Shown one piece after another: positions 18,469 through 30,223 of a stretch of DNA of 64,000 bases. The DNA lies in contig CAWEIU010000003.1 of assembly GCA_963809245.1 (NCBI GenBank), positions 434,001-498,000 of the forward strand, read 5' to 3'. A model generated the notes under the pieces. The model ran no database searches and had not been told where the DNA came from. It saw only the letters and a program-made list of their open reading frames with translations. Within the stretch, counting starts at the first letter, position 1. The number at the start of each line of letters is the position of its first letter. A program made the position numbers and the translations under genes. The stretch is from Roseiarcus sp963809245 (GTDB lineage: Bacteria > Pseudomonadota > Alphaproteobacteria > Rhizobiales > Beijerinckiaceae).

Positions 18469-18557
18469 GTCTTTGCGAGCGAAGCGAAGCAATCCAGTGG
18501 CGCCGACGATGCAAGCGGAGGAATGGATTGCTTCGTCGCTGCGCACCTCGGAATGAC
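18469..18557. repeat. 89-base interspersed repeat, copy 2
   Basis: The same length and orientation as the copy at 9405-9493, with ends GTCTTTGCGAG / CTCGGAATGAC (one mismatch each against copy 1) and a shared inner core GGAGGAATGGATTGCTTCG. It lies between the convergent LysR and pccA genes. Confidence 0.85.
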
Positions 18558-18571
18558 GATCCAAACTGCCC

Positions 18572-20576
<2,005 letters not shown>

Positions 20577-20681
20577 CGCCCCCTCGGAGGACGCCCCCGG
20601 TTCGGGAGCCTTTTCTCCTCGGGGTTCTATTGGAGCGCGCGCGCCGCGTAAACAGCGCTCTGATCCCCTCCATGGAGAAGC

Positions 20682-21131
20682 TCAGGCGCGGGCGCCCCTC
20701 AAGGCTTCCTCGACGCCGTTCCAGCCGCGCGTCGCCCGGGCGCTCACGGCGCCGAGGAACCAGGCCGGCGCGCTTTGAGCTTCGGCGAGCGCCCCGGCGA
20801 GCGCCGCCAGGGCGTTGGCCGAGGCGCATTCGTCAGCCCGCGCGATCAGCCATCGCGCCTGCTCTTCGCTGATGACGCCGGTCGGCCGGGCCTGCCAGAC
20901 GATATGCCCGACGACCTTTTCGACGAAGAAATCCGTCCATTCCGGAGCATTGGCGAGGCCGGCGCGCTCGACGGCGAACAATTCGTCCGCCGCTTCGCGC
21001 GAGACCCAGCCGTCGGCGAACACCTCACGCCGCAACCACGCGACGTCCATCGCACTGACTTTGCGGCCGTGGATCATTGCCGAGATGATCGTCCGGCTTC
21101 GCTCGACTGTAAACGCCATAACGCAACCCAT
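20682..21131 (-). CDS. Conserved-looking protein of unknown function
   Basis: 149 residues, hydrophilic, no signal peptide or membrane helix. It begins with basic and Ile-rich residues (AFTVERSRTIISAMIHGRKVSAMDVAWLRREVF) and continues with SREAADELFAVERAG and EWTDFFVEKVVGHIVW. Helical TerB-like proteins have a somewhat similar look, but I cannot assign a family. The start at 21131 has AGGGG about 9 bases upstream; ATG at 21119 is the alternative. It lies between pccA and pccB on the same strand. The region 21132-21330 has no convincing gene. Confidence 0.65.
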   Translation of the reverse strand: MGCVMAFTVERSRTIISAMIHGRKVSAMDVAWLRREVFADGWVSREAADELFAVERAGLANAPEWTDFFVEKVVGHIVWQARPTGVISEEQARWLIARADECASANALAALAGALAEAQSAPAWFLGAVSARATRGWNGVEEALRGARA

Positions 21132-21330
21132 TTCGACGCCCCTGCCGCTTCGTTGGCGGCTTGTTGCGAGCGATCCTGGGCCGCAAACTTTGCCAGGTGG
21201 TGAACTCGGCCGCCCGCCTGCCGAGAGGGTTAAGGCGTGGCAAAGGCTCATGGTTTCAAGAAGATGAAGGGCGTGTCGGCTCGCGGGCGCTTGCCGGGAT
21301 CAAATCGAGTTCGATCCGAGCCAGGTGGCG

Positions 21331-21627
21331 TCAACGACCATCAAGGCCGGTCGCGCTCGGCGCGCACCGCGTCGGGCCGACGGCCCCGTCTCGCGGCGGG
21401 TTGCCAAGCGCGCGCAGTTCGTCGATCGCCGGGCGCTCCGCCGACTGGCGAAGCTCATCGAGCGGACAGTCCGCGGCTTGCAGGGCGGCGGAGTCGTCCA
21501 GGTCGATCCCAGGCCGCCAGCCGCCGCTCGCCAAGCTGACAGGCGGCAGGGTCCGCTCGACGTTCCGAGTGGACGCCTTCTCATTGACGACGCGGCGCAG
21601 CCCGTCCTCGTGCAAGGGAGCCGCCAT
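21331..21627 (-). CDS. Small protein downstream of pccB, unknown function
   Basis: 98 residues, acidic and Ala/Leu rich, with no membrane segment. About 85% of third codon positions are G or C, matching neighbouring real genes. The ATG at 21627 has GGAGTGGAGA just upstream and lies 24 bases after the pccB stop, so it is probably co-transcribed with pccB. No family was recognised. Overlapping + strand open frames are Arg-rich and look like shadows. Confidence 0.5.
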   Translation of the reverse strand: MAAPLHEDGLRRVVNEKASTRNVERTLPPVSLASGGWRPGIDLDDSAALQAADCPLDELRQSAERPAIDELRALGNPPRDGAVGPTRCAPSATGLDGR

Positions 21628-21650
21628 TCTCCACTCCGTTTTATACGCCC

Positions 21651-23183
<1,533 letters not shown>

Positions 23184-23259
23184 GGCAAGGTCTCCCCGAC
23201 TGTCTTTCGCCGAGGAATAGCATGACGCCTAGGCGGCGGAAACGCCCGTGAACGCCCCG

Positions 23260-24471
23260 TCAGTCGGGCTTGACCTTCTGAGGGGACGGCTCGGCCTCGG
23301 CCGAGCTCGCAGCCGGCGCGGCGGGCGCCAGCCGGACGACGTCGCCGTTCTGCAACGTCTCCGGCGGGCTGTCGATCACCTTTTCCTGCGGGCCGAGGCC
23401 GGCGACGATCTCGACACGGTCGCCGAAGTCGCGGCCGAGGCGGACCGTCTTCAGCACGGCCTTGTTGTCGTCGCCGAGCACTGCGACCTGGATCCCGCGG
23501 TCCGAGGGAATCAGCGCCGTCGCCGGCACGCGCACCATGTTTGGCGCCGACGGCAACTGGAAATGCACCTGGGCGTAAGCGCCTTGCGCGAGCGCGCCGT
23601 CCGGATTGTCGGCCTGCAACTCGATCATCATGCTGCGCGAACCGGCGTCCATGGCGTGCGAAGTCGCAACCACGGTCGCCTCGAACTGCCGCCCCGGATA
23701 TTGCGGCATGTCGAAAGTCGCCTTCAGTCCCGCTGCAAGTTGGCCTGTGAAGGCTTGCGGAGCCTGGACGTAGATGCGGACTTTGTGCAGGTCCGAGACC
23801 TCGAACAGCGGCATGCCTGCATTGGCGCCGCTTCCGACATTGACCAATGCGCCGACGTCGGTGTTGCGCTGGGTCACGACCCCATCGAACGGGGCGACGA
23901 TGTTCTTGAAGTTCTCGAGCGCTTGGAGCTGGCCCACATTCGCCCGGGCGCCGTCGGCGATCGCCTTGTTGGCCGCAGCCGCGCCGGCCTTCTCGTCATT
24001 GGCCTGCTGCGACACCCACTGCGAACCGACGAGGGCCTGCCAGCGCTTCGCCGTGACGATCGCCACCTTCTCGTTGGCCTCGGCGGTCGCCAGATTGGCT
24101 TTCGCTTGCTCGAACTGCTGATCGAGATCCGGCGTGTCGATCACACCGAGGAGTTGGCCAGCCTTCACATGGGCGCCGATGTCCTCTTGCCAGCTCTTGA
24201 GATAGCCGGAGACCCGGGCGTAGATCGGCGCCTTGAAATAGGGCTGGATCGTGCCGGGAAGCGTAAGGCTTTCCTCCACCGTTCCGCGTTCGACCTTGGC
24301 GAGCTGCACGGTGGGGACGGCGGCTTTGTTGGTCCACTCCACCAGTTGGCGGCCGGCGACGGCCCGGCTTTCGATGCCGCGCGCCGCGATCGCGCAAGCG
24401 ATGGCGAGTCCAGCGGCGCCGGCGAACCAAAGGAAATGACGGCTCGGATATTTGATCGCTTCAGTGGACAT
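23260..24471 (-). CDS. RND efflux periplasmic adaptor (membrane fusion protein)
   Basis: About 403 residues. An N-terminal membrane anchor (FLWFAGAAGLAIACAIAA, near residues 14-31) leads to a lipoyl/barrel-sandwich domain split by a coiled-coil hairpin of Ala/Glu/Lys-rich heptads (residues ~115-190). Beta-barrel and membrane-proximal domains follow (ALVNVGSGANAGMPLFEVSDLHKVRIYV). The C-terminal tail is Ala/Pro rich. The ATG at 24471 has GGAG 6 bases upstream and overlaps the pump gene by 11 bases. It links the pump to an outer-membrane channel, which is not present in the window. Confidence 0.92.
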   Translation of the reverse strand: MSTEAIKYPSRHFLWFAGAAGLAIACAIAARGIESRAVAGRQLVEWTNKAAVPTVQLAKVERGTVEESLTLPGTIQPYFKAPIYARVSGYLKSWQEDIGAHVKAGQLLGVIDTPDLDQQFEQAKANLATAEANEKVAIVTAKRWQALVGSQWVSQQANDEKAGAAAANKAIADGARANVGQLQALENFKNIVAPFDGVVTQRNTDVGALVNVGSGANAGMPLFEVSDLHKVRIYVQAPQAFTGQLAAGLKATFDMPQYPGRQFEATVVATSHAMDAGSRSMMIELQADNPDGALAQGAYAQVHFQLPSAPNMVRVPATALIPSDRGIQVAVLGDDNKAVLKTVRLGRDFGDRVEIVAGLGPQEKVIDSPPETLQNGDVVRLAPAAPAASSAEAEPSPQKVKPD

Positions 24472-27400
24472 CGGTCGCTCCAAGCGGCTGCAGATGAGAG
24501 GGACTGGCCGGCGTCGAGGCGTCCGCGGCGCGCCGATCCCGGGCGTGCACGAGACTGAACAGCGTCGGAACCAAGAAGAGCGTCGCGCAGGTCGCGAAGC
24601 AGAGACCGCCGATCACCGCGCGGCCGAGCGGCTGATTCTGCCCGGCCTCGAGCGCCATCGGACACATGCCGATGATCATCGCCAGCGCCGTCATCAGCAC
24701 AGGCCGGAAGCGGGTGCTGCCGGCTTCGAGCGCGGCGGTCACGGCGTCGGCGCCCTCCTCCAACCGGGTGCGGCCGAAACTGATGACGAGAATCGAGTTG
24801 GCGGTGGCGACGCCCATGCACATGATCGCGCCGGTGAGCGCCGGAACCGACAAGGTCGTCCCGGTCGCGAACAACATCCAGACGATGCCGGCGAGCGCGG
24901 TTGGCAGCGCCATGATGATCACGAACGGATCGAGCCAGGACTGGAAGTTGACGACGATCAGGAGGTAGATCAGGACCACCGCCATCGCGAGGCCGATGAT
25001 GAGCTGCGAATACGCGCTCGTCATCACCGTCACCTGGCCGCGCAGCACGACGTTCGCGCCCTTCGGCACGTCGTGCGCCGTGTCCCGCATCACGTGCCGG
25101 ATATCCGCCGCCACAGCGCCGAGGTCGCGTCCCTGCGGCGTCGCGTAGATGTCGATGACCGGGCGGACGTTGTAATGGTTGACGACGGCGTCGCCGGGGC
25201 TCCGCGTGACCGTCGAGAGGCCGCCGAGCAATTGCGCCGTCGAACCGGCGCCGGCGGTGACGGGCATTTCCCGCAGCGCGTTCATCGTGTCGAAGTCATG
25301 CTGCGGCGTCTGCACCGAAACTGCGTAGGAAACGCCGTTCTTCGGGTTCAACCAATAGGTCGGGAATGTCTGCGTGCTGCCGGCGAGCGTCGTCAGCATG
25401 CTCGTCGCCGCGTCCTTCTCGCTCAAGCCCACCAGCCCTGCGATCGAGCGATCGACGTTGACGTTCAGCGTCGGTTGCTCGAACTCCTGCTGGATGCGCG
25501 CGTCGGCGACGCCTGGAATGCGAGCGATGCGCGACAGAACCTCGTCAGCGTATTTTCTATCCGCTTGCAGGTTGTTGCCGACCACCTGCAGATCGATGGG
25601 CGCAGGCACGCCGAAATTCAGGATCTGGGTGACCATGTCAGCCGGCAGGAACGCGAAGGAGACGCCGGGAAACAAGCCCGGCAGTTGCTCGCGCATGGCT
25701 TTGACATAGTCAGCCGTCGGCGCATGATCCGGCTTCAGCATGATCAGGATGTTGGCGTCCTCGACGCCGATCGAGCCGGAATTGTCGTAGGCCATGTTGA
25801 TGCCGCTGACGGGCAGGCCGATGTTGTCGACGACGCTCGCCAACTGGTCGGAGGGAATGATCTTGTGGATCGCGTCGCCGACCCGGTCCGCGATCCGCGT
25901 CGTCTCCTCGATTCGCGTGCCCGTCTGCGCCCGCAAATGCAGCTTGATCTGGCCGCCGTCGACGTTCGGGAAGAAGTCCTGCCCGAGATAGGGCGCCAGC
26001 GTGAAGGACAGCGCCGCCAAACCCAGGAAACCGGCGATCACCTTGACGCGGTGAGCGAGACACAGCGACAGCAGACCGGCGTAGTAGAGGCGGATCGTCT
26101 CGAAGCGATGTTCGAAGCCTTGCTGGAACCGCACCAGCGGGTTGCGGCTCGGGGCTCCGCCGTGGCCGTGGGCATTCTGGTTGCGCAGCAGATAGTTCGC
26201 CAACGTCGGCACCAGCGTGTAGGTCAAGAGGTAGGAGGCGATCAGCGCGAAGACGAACGCCTCCGCCAGCGGGCGGAACAGATAGCCCGCGACGCCGCCG
26301 AGGCCGAACATCGGCACGAAGGCGATGCAGATGCACATGAGCGAGACGGTCGCCGGGACCATGATCTGCCTGGCGCCGTCGACGATCGAGGTCTCGATGT
26401 CGTCGCCGAGATCGAGGTGGCGGTTGATGTTTTCGATCGTGACCGTGGCGTCGTCGACGAGAATGCCGACGGCGAGCGCCAATCCGCCGAGCGTCATCAC
26501 GTTGATGGTCTCCCCGATCACCGAGAGGACCGTCAATGAGGTGAGCACCGCGAGCGGAATCGTGACGGCGATGATCAGCGTCGAACGCCAGCTGCCGAGA
26601 AACAGCAGAATCATCATCGCGGTCAGCGCGGCGGCGATCAGGGCCTCGCGAATGACGCCGGACACCGCGTCCGTCACGTAGCCGGACTGGTCGCCCACGG
26701 CGTCGAGCTTGAGGCTCGCGGGCATGGTCGCGGCGACGCTCGGCAGCAACGACTTGATGCCGGAGATGATGTCGAGCGTCGACGTCGCGCCCGACTTCTC
26801 GACCGCCAGCAGCACGGCGTTTTTGCCGTCGACGTGAACGACGTTGGTCTGCGGCGGATATCCGTCGTGCACATAGGCGACGTCGCGCATGTAGATGACC
26901 GTTCCGTTGACGGTCTTGATCGGCAGATCGTTGAAGGCGGCGATCGTGCTCGGGGAGTCGTTCAGATTCACCATGTATTCGAACTTGCCGATCTTCTGCG
27001 TGCCGACCGGCGTGATGAGGTTCTGAATCGACAAGGCGTTGACGACGTCATTGGCGGAAATGCCGTATGTGTGCAGCGCCTGCTGGTTGAGATCCGCCTG
27101 GACCTGCCGCACCTTGCCGCCGTAGGGCAGCGGGATCGAGGCGCCGGCGACCGAAGCCAACTGTGGACGGATGAAGCTGGTTGCGTCGTCGAACAGCTCC
27201 GTATCGGGCAGCTTGTCGCTCGACAGCGCGAGCTGCAGGATCGGCACGCTGGAGGCGTTGAAGCTGAGGATCAGCGGCGGCGTCACGCCCGGCGGCATCT
27301 GCTTCAACACCGTTTGCGACATGGCCGAGACCTCGGCCAGCGCGGCGTTGATGTTCACGGTCGGCTGGAAGAAGATCTTGATGATCCCGTAGTTCGGAAT

Positions 27401-27658
27401 CGACTGCGATTCGATGTGCTCGATGTCGTTCACGCTGTTGGTGAGCGAGCGCTCGTAGAACGAGACGATGCGGCCCGACATGTCGTCCGGCGGCAAGCCC
27501 GTGTAAGTGAACACGACGCTGACGACGGGAATGTTGATGTTCGGGAAGATGTCGGTCGGCGTACGAAGCGCCGAGGCGACCCCGAAGATCAGGATCAGGA
27601 GCGCCATCACGACGAAGGTGTAGGGGCGCTTCAGCGCGATCTTGACGATGCCAACCAT
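24461..27658 (-). CDS. RND-family efflux pump permease (HAE-type)
   Basis: 1065 residues, the size of AcrB-like pumps. A first helix at residues ~13-31 (PYTFVVMALLILIFGVASA) and a large periplasmic domain come first. The central helical bundle has GGLALAVGILVDDATVTIENINRHL with the proton-relay Asp pair. The second half repeats the pattern with MGVATANSILVISFGRTRLEEG and a final bundle. The ATG at 27658 follows GAGGAAAAC. The open frame upstream is a shadow of the esterase-like gene. Substrates cannot be deduced; adaptor and pump are translationally coupled. Confidence 0.95.
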   Translation of the reverse strand: MVGIVKIALKRPYTFVVMALLILIFGVASALRTPTDIFPNINIPVVSVVFTYTGLPPDDMSGRIVSFYERSLTNSVNDIEHIESQSIPNYGIIKIFFQPTVNINAALAEVSAMSQTVLKQMPPGVTPPLILSFNASSVPILQLALSSDKLPDTELFDDATSFIRPQLASVAGASIPLPYGGKVRQVQADLNQQALHTYGISANDVVNALSIQNLITPVGTQKIGKFEYMVNLNDSPSTIAAFNDLPIKTVNGTVIYMRDVAYVHDGYPPQTNVVHVDGKNAVLLAVEKSGATSTLDIISGIKSLLPSVAATMPASLKLDAVGDQSGYVTDAVSGVIREALIAAALTAMMILLFLGSWRSTLIIAVTIPLAVLTSLTVLSVIGETINVMTLGGLALAVGILVDDATVTIENINRHLDLGDDIETSIVDGARQIMVPATVSLMCICIAFVPMFGLGGVAGYLFRPLAEAFVFALIASYLLTYTLVPTLANYLLRNQNAHGHGGAPSRNPLVRFQQGFEHRFETIRLYYAGLLSLCLAHRVKVIAGFLGLAALSFTLAPYLGQDFFPNVDGGQIKLHLRAQTGTRIEETTRIADRVGDAIHKIIPSDQLASVVDNIGLPVSGINMAYDNSGSIGVEDANILIMLKPDHAPTADYVKAMREQLPGLFPGVSFAFLPADMVTQILNFGVPAPIDLQVVGNNLQADRKYADEVLSRIARIPGVADARIQQEFEQPTLNVNVDRSIAGLVGLSEKDAATSMLTTLAGSTQTFPTYWLNPKNGVSYAVSVQTPQHDFDTMNALREMPVTAGAGSTAQLLGGLSTVTRSPGDAVVNHYNVRPVIDIYATPQGRDLGAVAADIRHVMRDTAHDVPKGANVVLRGQVTVMTSAYSQLIIGLAMAVVLIYLLIVVNFQSWLDPFVIIMALPTALAGIVWMLFATGTTLSVPALTGAIMCMGVATANSILVISFGRTRLEEGADAVTAALEAGSTRFRPVLMTALAMIIGMCPMALEAGQNQPLGRAVIGGLCFATCATLFLVPTLFSLVHARDRRAADASTPASPSHLQPLGATDVH

Positions 27659-27744
27659 GTTTTCCTCGCGTGGCCGTCCATGAGGCCGCCTCAGCGGCGC
27701 GGCGCCCCGAAACCTCGAGTGTTGGAGTTCAGCGGAGAGCGCCG

Positions 27745-28404
27745 TCAGCGCCAGTTCTCCGCGTAGAGGCGCAGGGGCGCCCCCCTCTGCGCATTGGCGA
27801 CGAGTTCGACGAGATAGGCGCCCGCATGGCGGACCGCCTCGTCGGACAAGGCCGAGCCGGTCACCGCTGCGCCGCGCGCGTCGAGGCCGCGCTGGGCGAG
27901 CGAAGCGACCTCGTCGCGCAAGCCCGAGAAGCCGCCTTGCCCGCCGGAGGCGCATTGGATCAACCGGATTTTTTGGTCGATCCACATGGGCTGCGGGAGC
28001 GGCTGCCCCAGGCTCGCCCCGATCGCCAGAACCCCCGCGCAATTCCACCGCAGCCGAAGCGCGACATGAAGGGAGAGCGAGCCGGCGGTTCCGAATCCAA
28101 TCAGCACCAGGCGGCTCGGGTCCAAGCGCCGCATCCGCAACAAACTCTGGAGGATAGGCTCGAGATCGCGCATTCCGCTCTCGAACTCGCCATCGAGCTC
28201 GCCATTCGCTGCGTCGGACTTGGCGACGCCGAGATCCGATGTCTCGAACGCCTCGAAAGCCGCTTCCGGCAACGAGGTCGCCCACCGCTCCGCGACGAGG
28301 TTCATCTGCGCGCTGGAATAAGTCTCGTCGTGCAGCAGAACGACCAACGCCTCCGGCATCCTCAGAGCGGTCTGGCCCAGTCGAAATTCGTGGGAAATCT
28401 GCAT
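27745..28404 (-). CDS. Alpha/beta-hydrolase-like protein lacking the canonical nucleophile motif
   Basis: 219 residues resembling the phospholipase/carboxylesterase branch: ALVVLLHDETYS near residue 20, a run of helices, and LDPSRLVLIGFGTAGSLSLHVAL near 100, where the G-x-S-x-G elbow reads G-F-G-T-A-G with Gly in place of the nucleophilic Ser. ALSDEAVRHAGAYLVELV near the C terminus matches the His-bearing end. It may be catalytically dead or have changed function. The first gene of the RND operon, 86 bases before the pump. The promoter region upstream (28405-28547) has a tandem repeat and an AT-rich palindrome. Confidence 0.7.
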   Translation of the reverse strand: MQISHEFRLGQTALRMPEALVVLLHDETYSSAQMNLVAERWATSLPEAAFEAFETSDLGVAKSDAANGELDGEFESGMRDLEPILQSLLRMRRLDPSRLVLIGFGTAGSLSLHVALRLRWNCAGVLAIGASLGQPLPQPMWIDQKIRLIQCASGGQGGFSGLRDEVASLAQRGLDARGAAVTGSALSDEAVRHAGAYLVELVANAQRGAPLRLYAENWR

Positions 28405-28423
28405 CGCCCTTCCCCATCACGCA

Positions 28424-28466
28424 GGAGGCCGGCTAAGGCTTCCCGGGAGGCCGGCTAAGGCCTTCC
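28424..28466. repeat. Tandem 22-base direct repeat upstream of the RND operon
   Basis: GGAGGCCGGCTAAGGC occurs twice with a 22-base period, followed each time by a TTCC run. It lies in the probable 5' leader of the esterase-like/RND operon, 20 bases before the start codon. Confidence 0.7.
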
Positions 28467-28479
28467 CCGGCGGGGAAAA

Positions 28480-28493
28480 TAAAATCGATTTTA
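28480..28493. promoter_or_regulatory. AT-rich palindrome, candidate operator of the RND operon
   Basis: TAAAATCGATTTTA is a perfect 14-base palindrome in a GC-rich genome, 76 bases upstream of the first gene of the RND operon. It is a good size for a dimeric regulator such as the neighbouring LysR protein, but this is inference. On the minus strand TTGCGT-N17-TTATTT could form a weak promoter over it. Confidence 0.45.
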
Positions 28494-28547
28494 AGTATGA
28501 CGCAAATGCATTGACATCACGCGGCCATTCATGCCGCGCATTTCTGT

Positions 28548-29447
28548 CTAGAGGCTGCCTGCGACCGAGACGACCATCTCCCGAAGCCACCGGTGCGCGG
28601 GGTGGCCGTCGAGGCGCCGATGCCACGACATCGTCGTACGCACACGCGGCGGGTCGAAGGGAAATTCGCTGATTTGCAGAGGATGGTCTCTGACGAGTTC
28701 CTGCGCGACGCGGCGGGAGAGCGTCGCCGCCATGTCGGTCTGCACGAGAATCGCCGGGGCGGACAAATACGGCGCGCGCAGCGCGACGCGGCGCTGGGTC
28801 GAATGAGAGGCGAGCCACTTATCGATGAAGCTCGTGTCCTCCCGGCTCGATGAGATCTCGAGATGGGGGATGGCCCCAAGCGTTTTCGCCGTCAGCTTCT
28901 GACGGCTCGCCGGGTGGCCCCGGCGCATCACAAGCACATAAGGGTCTTCGAACAGCGGCGCCGCAACGAACCGCTCCCCCTGACCCGCCGGGGCGCCGAT
29001 CGCCAGATCGATATCGCCGCGGTCGAGCCGATCGACGAGGTCCAGCGTTCCGCTCGGGCGCAGATCGAGGTGAACCGCCGGCGCGGCCGCCAAGGTCGCG
29101 GCGACGAGCGGCGGGGCGAGCACCACCGCGGCATAGTTGTTCAGCGCCAAGGCGAAGCGCCGATCGGACGAAGCGGGATCGAAGCTCGCCGGCTCGAGTG
29201 CGAGCTGCATTTCGCTCAACGCCTTGCGCAGCGGCAGGGCGAGCATTTCGGCGCGCGCCGTCGGCGCCATGCCCTCCGGCGTGCGCACGAACAGTTCGTC
29301 CTTCAGCATATGGCGAAGGCGGTTGAGGGCGTGGCTCATCGCCGGCTGGCTGAGGCCGATGCGGCTCCCCGCCCGCGTGACGCTGCGCTCCTGCATCACC
29401 GCGTCGAAGACGATGAGCAGATTGAGATCGAAAGCGCCCCAGTTCAT
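28548..29447 (-). CDS. LysR-family regulator, NodD/SyrM-like branch
   Basis: 299 residues. The start NWGAFDLNLLIVFDAVMQERSVTRAGSRIGLSQPAMSHALNRLRHML is the helix-turn-helix of the NodD-like LysR group, and a standard effector domain follows. The start is ATG at 29447, in a run of upstream open frame that is not coding. It sits 143 bases upstream of the RND operon on the same strand, so the operon may be its target. Confidence 0.92.
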   Translation of the reverse strand: MNWGAFDLNLLIVFDAVMQERSVTRAGSRIGLSQPAMSHALNRLRHMLKDELFVRTPEGMAPTARAEMLALPLRKALSEMQLALEPASFDPASSDRRFALALNNYAAVVLAPPLVAATLAAAPAVHLDLRPSGTLDLVDRLDRGDIDLAIGAPAGQGERFVAAPLFEDPYVLVMRRGHPASRQKLTAKTLGAIPHLEISSSREDTSFIDKWLASHSTQRRVALRAPYLSAPAILVQTDMAATLSRRVAQELVRDHPLQISEFPFDPPRVRTTMSWHRRLDGHPAHRWLREMVVSVAGSL

Positions 29448-29470
29448 CCCGTGACCATTCGACCCTTTCG

Positions 29471-30223
29471 TCAGACCAACGCCAGCGCCAGCGCCGCCGC
29501 TTCGAAGTCGCGCCAGCGCGCCTGACGGCGTGCGCCCGCCTCCGCGTCTTCGCCCCATTGCGAAATCTGGAAATCCTCGCCGACATGGGCGATGCGCCAA
29601 GCCTCTTGCGCGGTGAGGCGGCTCCGCGCGACGGCGAGGGCGAGCAGGACCGAGCCCGTCAGCGTCGTCATGACGTGCAGCCCGGCCAGCGCGATCGGCT
29701 GGTCGACGGCTTCGAGGCAAGCCCGCACCGCGTCGAGCGCGGCCTCCGGCTGGCGGCTATGGACAATGCCTTCCGCGACGACAAAATGCGCCCCGAGCGT
29801 GTCGGCCGCCCAGGCGAGGATGGGGTCGAATGCAGACGCCTCCGCCGCGACCAGCGCCTCCGGCGCCTCCGCGCGGTAGCAGAGAAGGTCGGATTCGGCG
29901 TAGCGCGCGATCTCGGCGCGGGTCGTCTCGAGCGTCGCCGCCACGCCGTCGAGCGCGGAATTGACGAGGCGGGTCAGAGGCATGGCGGCGGGATCGATCG
30001 TCTCGCCCTGCCCGGCCCATTCCGCGGCCATCGCCTCGGCGAGCGCGCGGCTCGGCGACAGGATCGGATTCTTGGCGGGAGTCCTCGCGCGTCGCCCATC
30101 CAGGAGCAAGGCGAAGCCGCCGTCCGCCTCGCCGACGCTGGCTTGCGCGTAGAAACGCTTGAGCCCGGCGGAACGCATCGCGGCCTGCGCCGCGCCCATC
30201 GGATTCCCTGGCGTCTCACTCAT
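29471..30223 (-). CDS. ATP12-family F1-ATPase assembly chaperone
   Basis: 250 residues. It helps assemble the F1 alpha subunit; the family occurs in alphaproteobacteria and mitochondria. Signatures: KRFYAQASVGEADGGFALLLDGRRARTPAKNP, AEAMAAEWAGQGETIDPAAMPLTRLVNSALDGV and ESDLLCYRAE. The C terminus has AWRIAHVGEDFQISQWGEDAEA. It overlaps the end of the pseudouridine synthase gene by 8 bases, an arrangement often seen in Rhizobiales. Confidence 0.93.
   Translation of the reverse strand: MSETPGNPMGAAQAAMRSAGLKRFYAQASVGEADGGFALLLDGRRARTPAKNPILSPSRALAEAMAAEWAGQGETIDPAAMPLTRLVNSALDGVAATLETTRAEIARYAESDLLCYRAEAPEALVAAEASAFDPILAWAADTLGAHFVVAEGIVHSRQPEAALDAVRACLEAVDQPIALAGLHVMTTLTGSVLLALAVARSRLTAQEAWRIAHVGEDFQISQWGEDAEAGARRQARWRDFEAAALALALV

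Noticed and set aside
24452..26539. 695-codon + strand open frame opposite the RND pump
   Set aside because: Arg/Asp/His-rich shadow of the pump gene in GC-rich DNA; no start context or domain.
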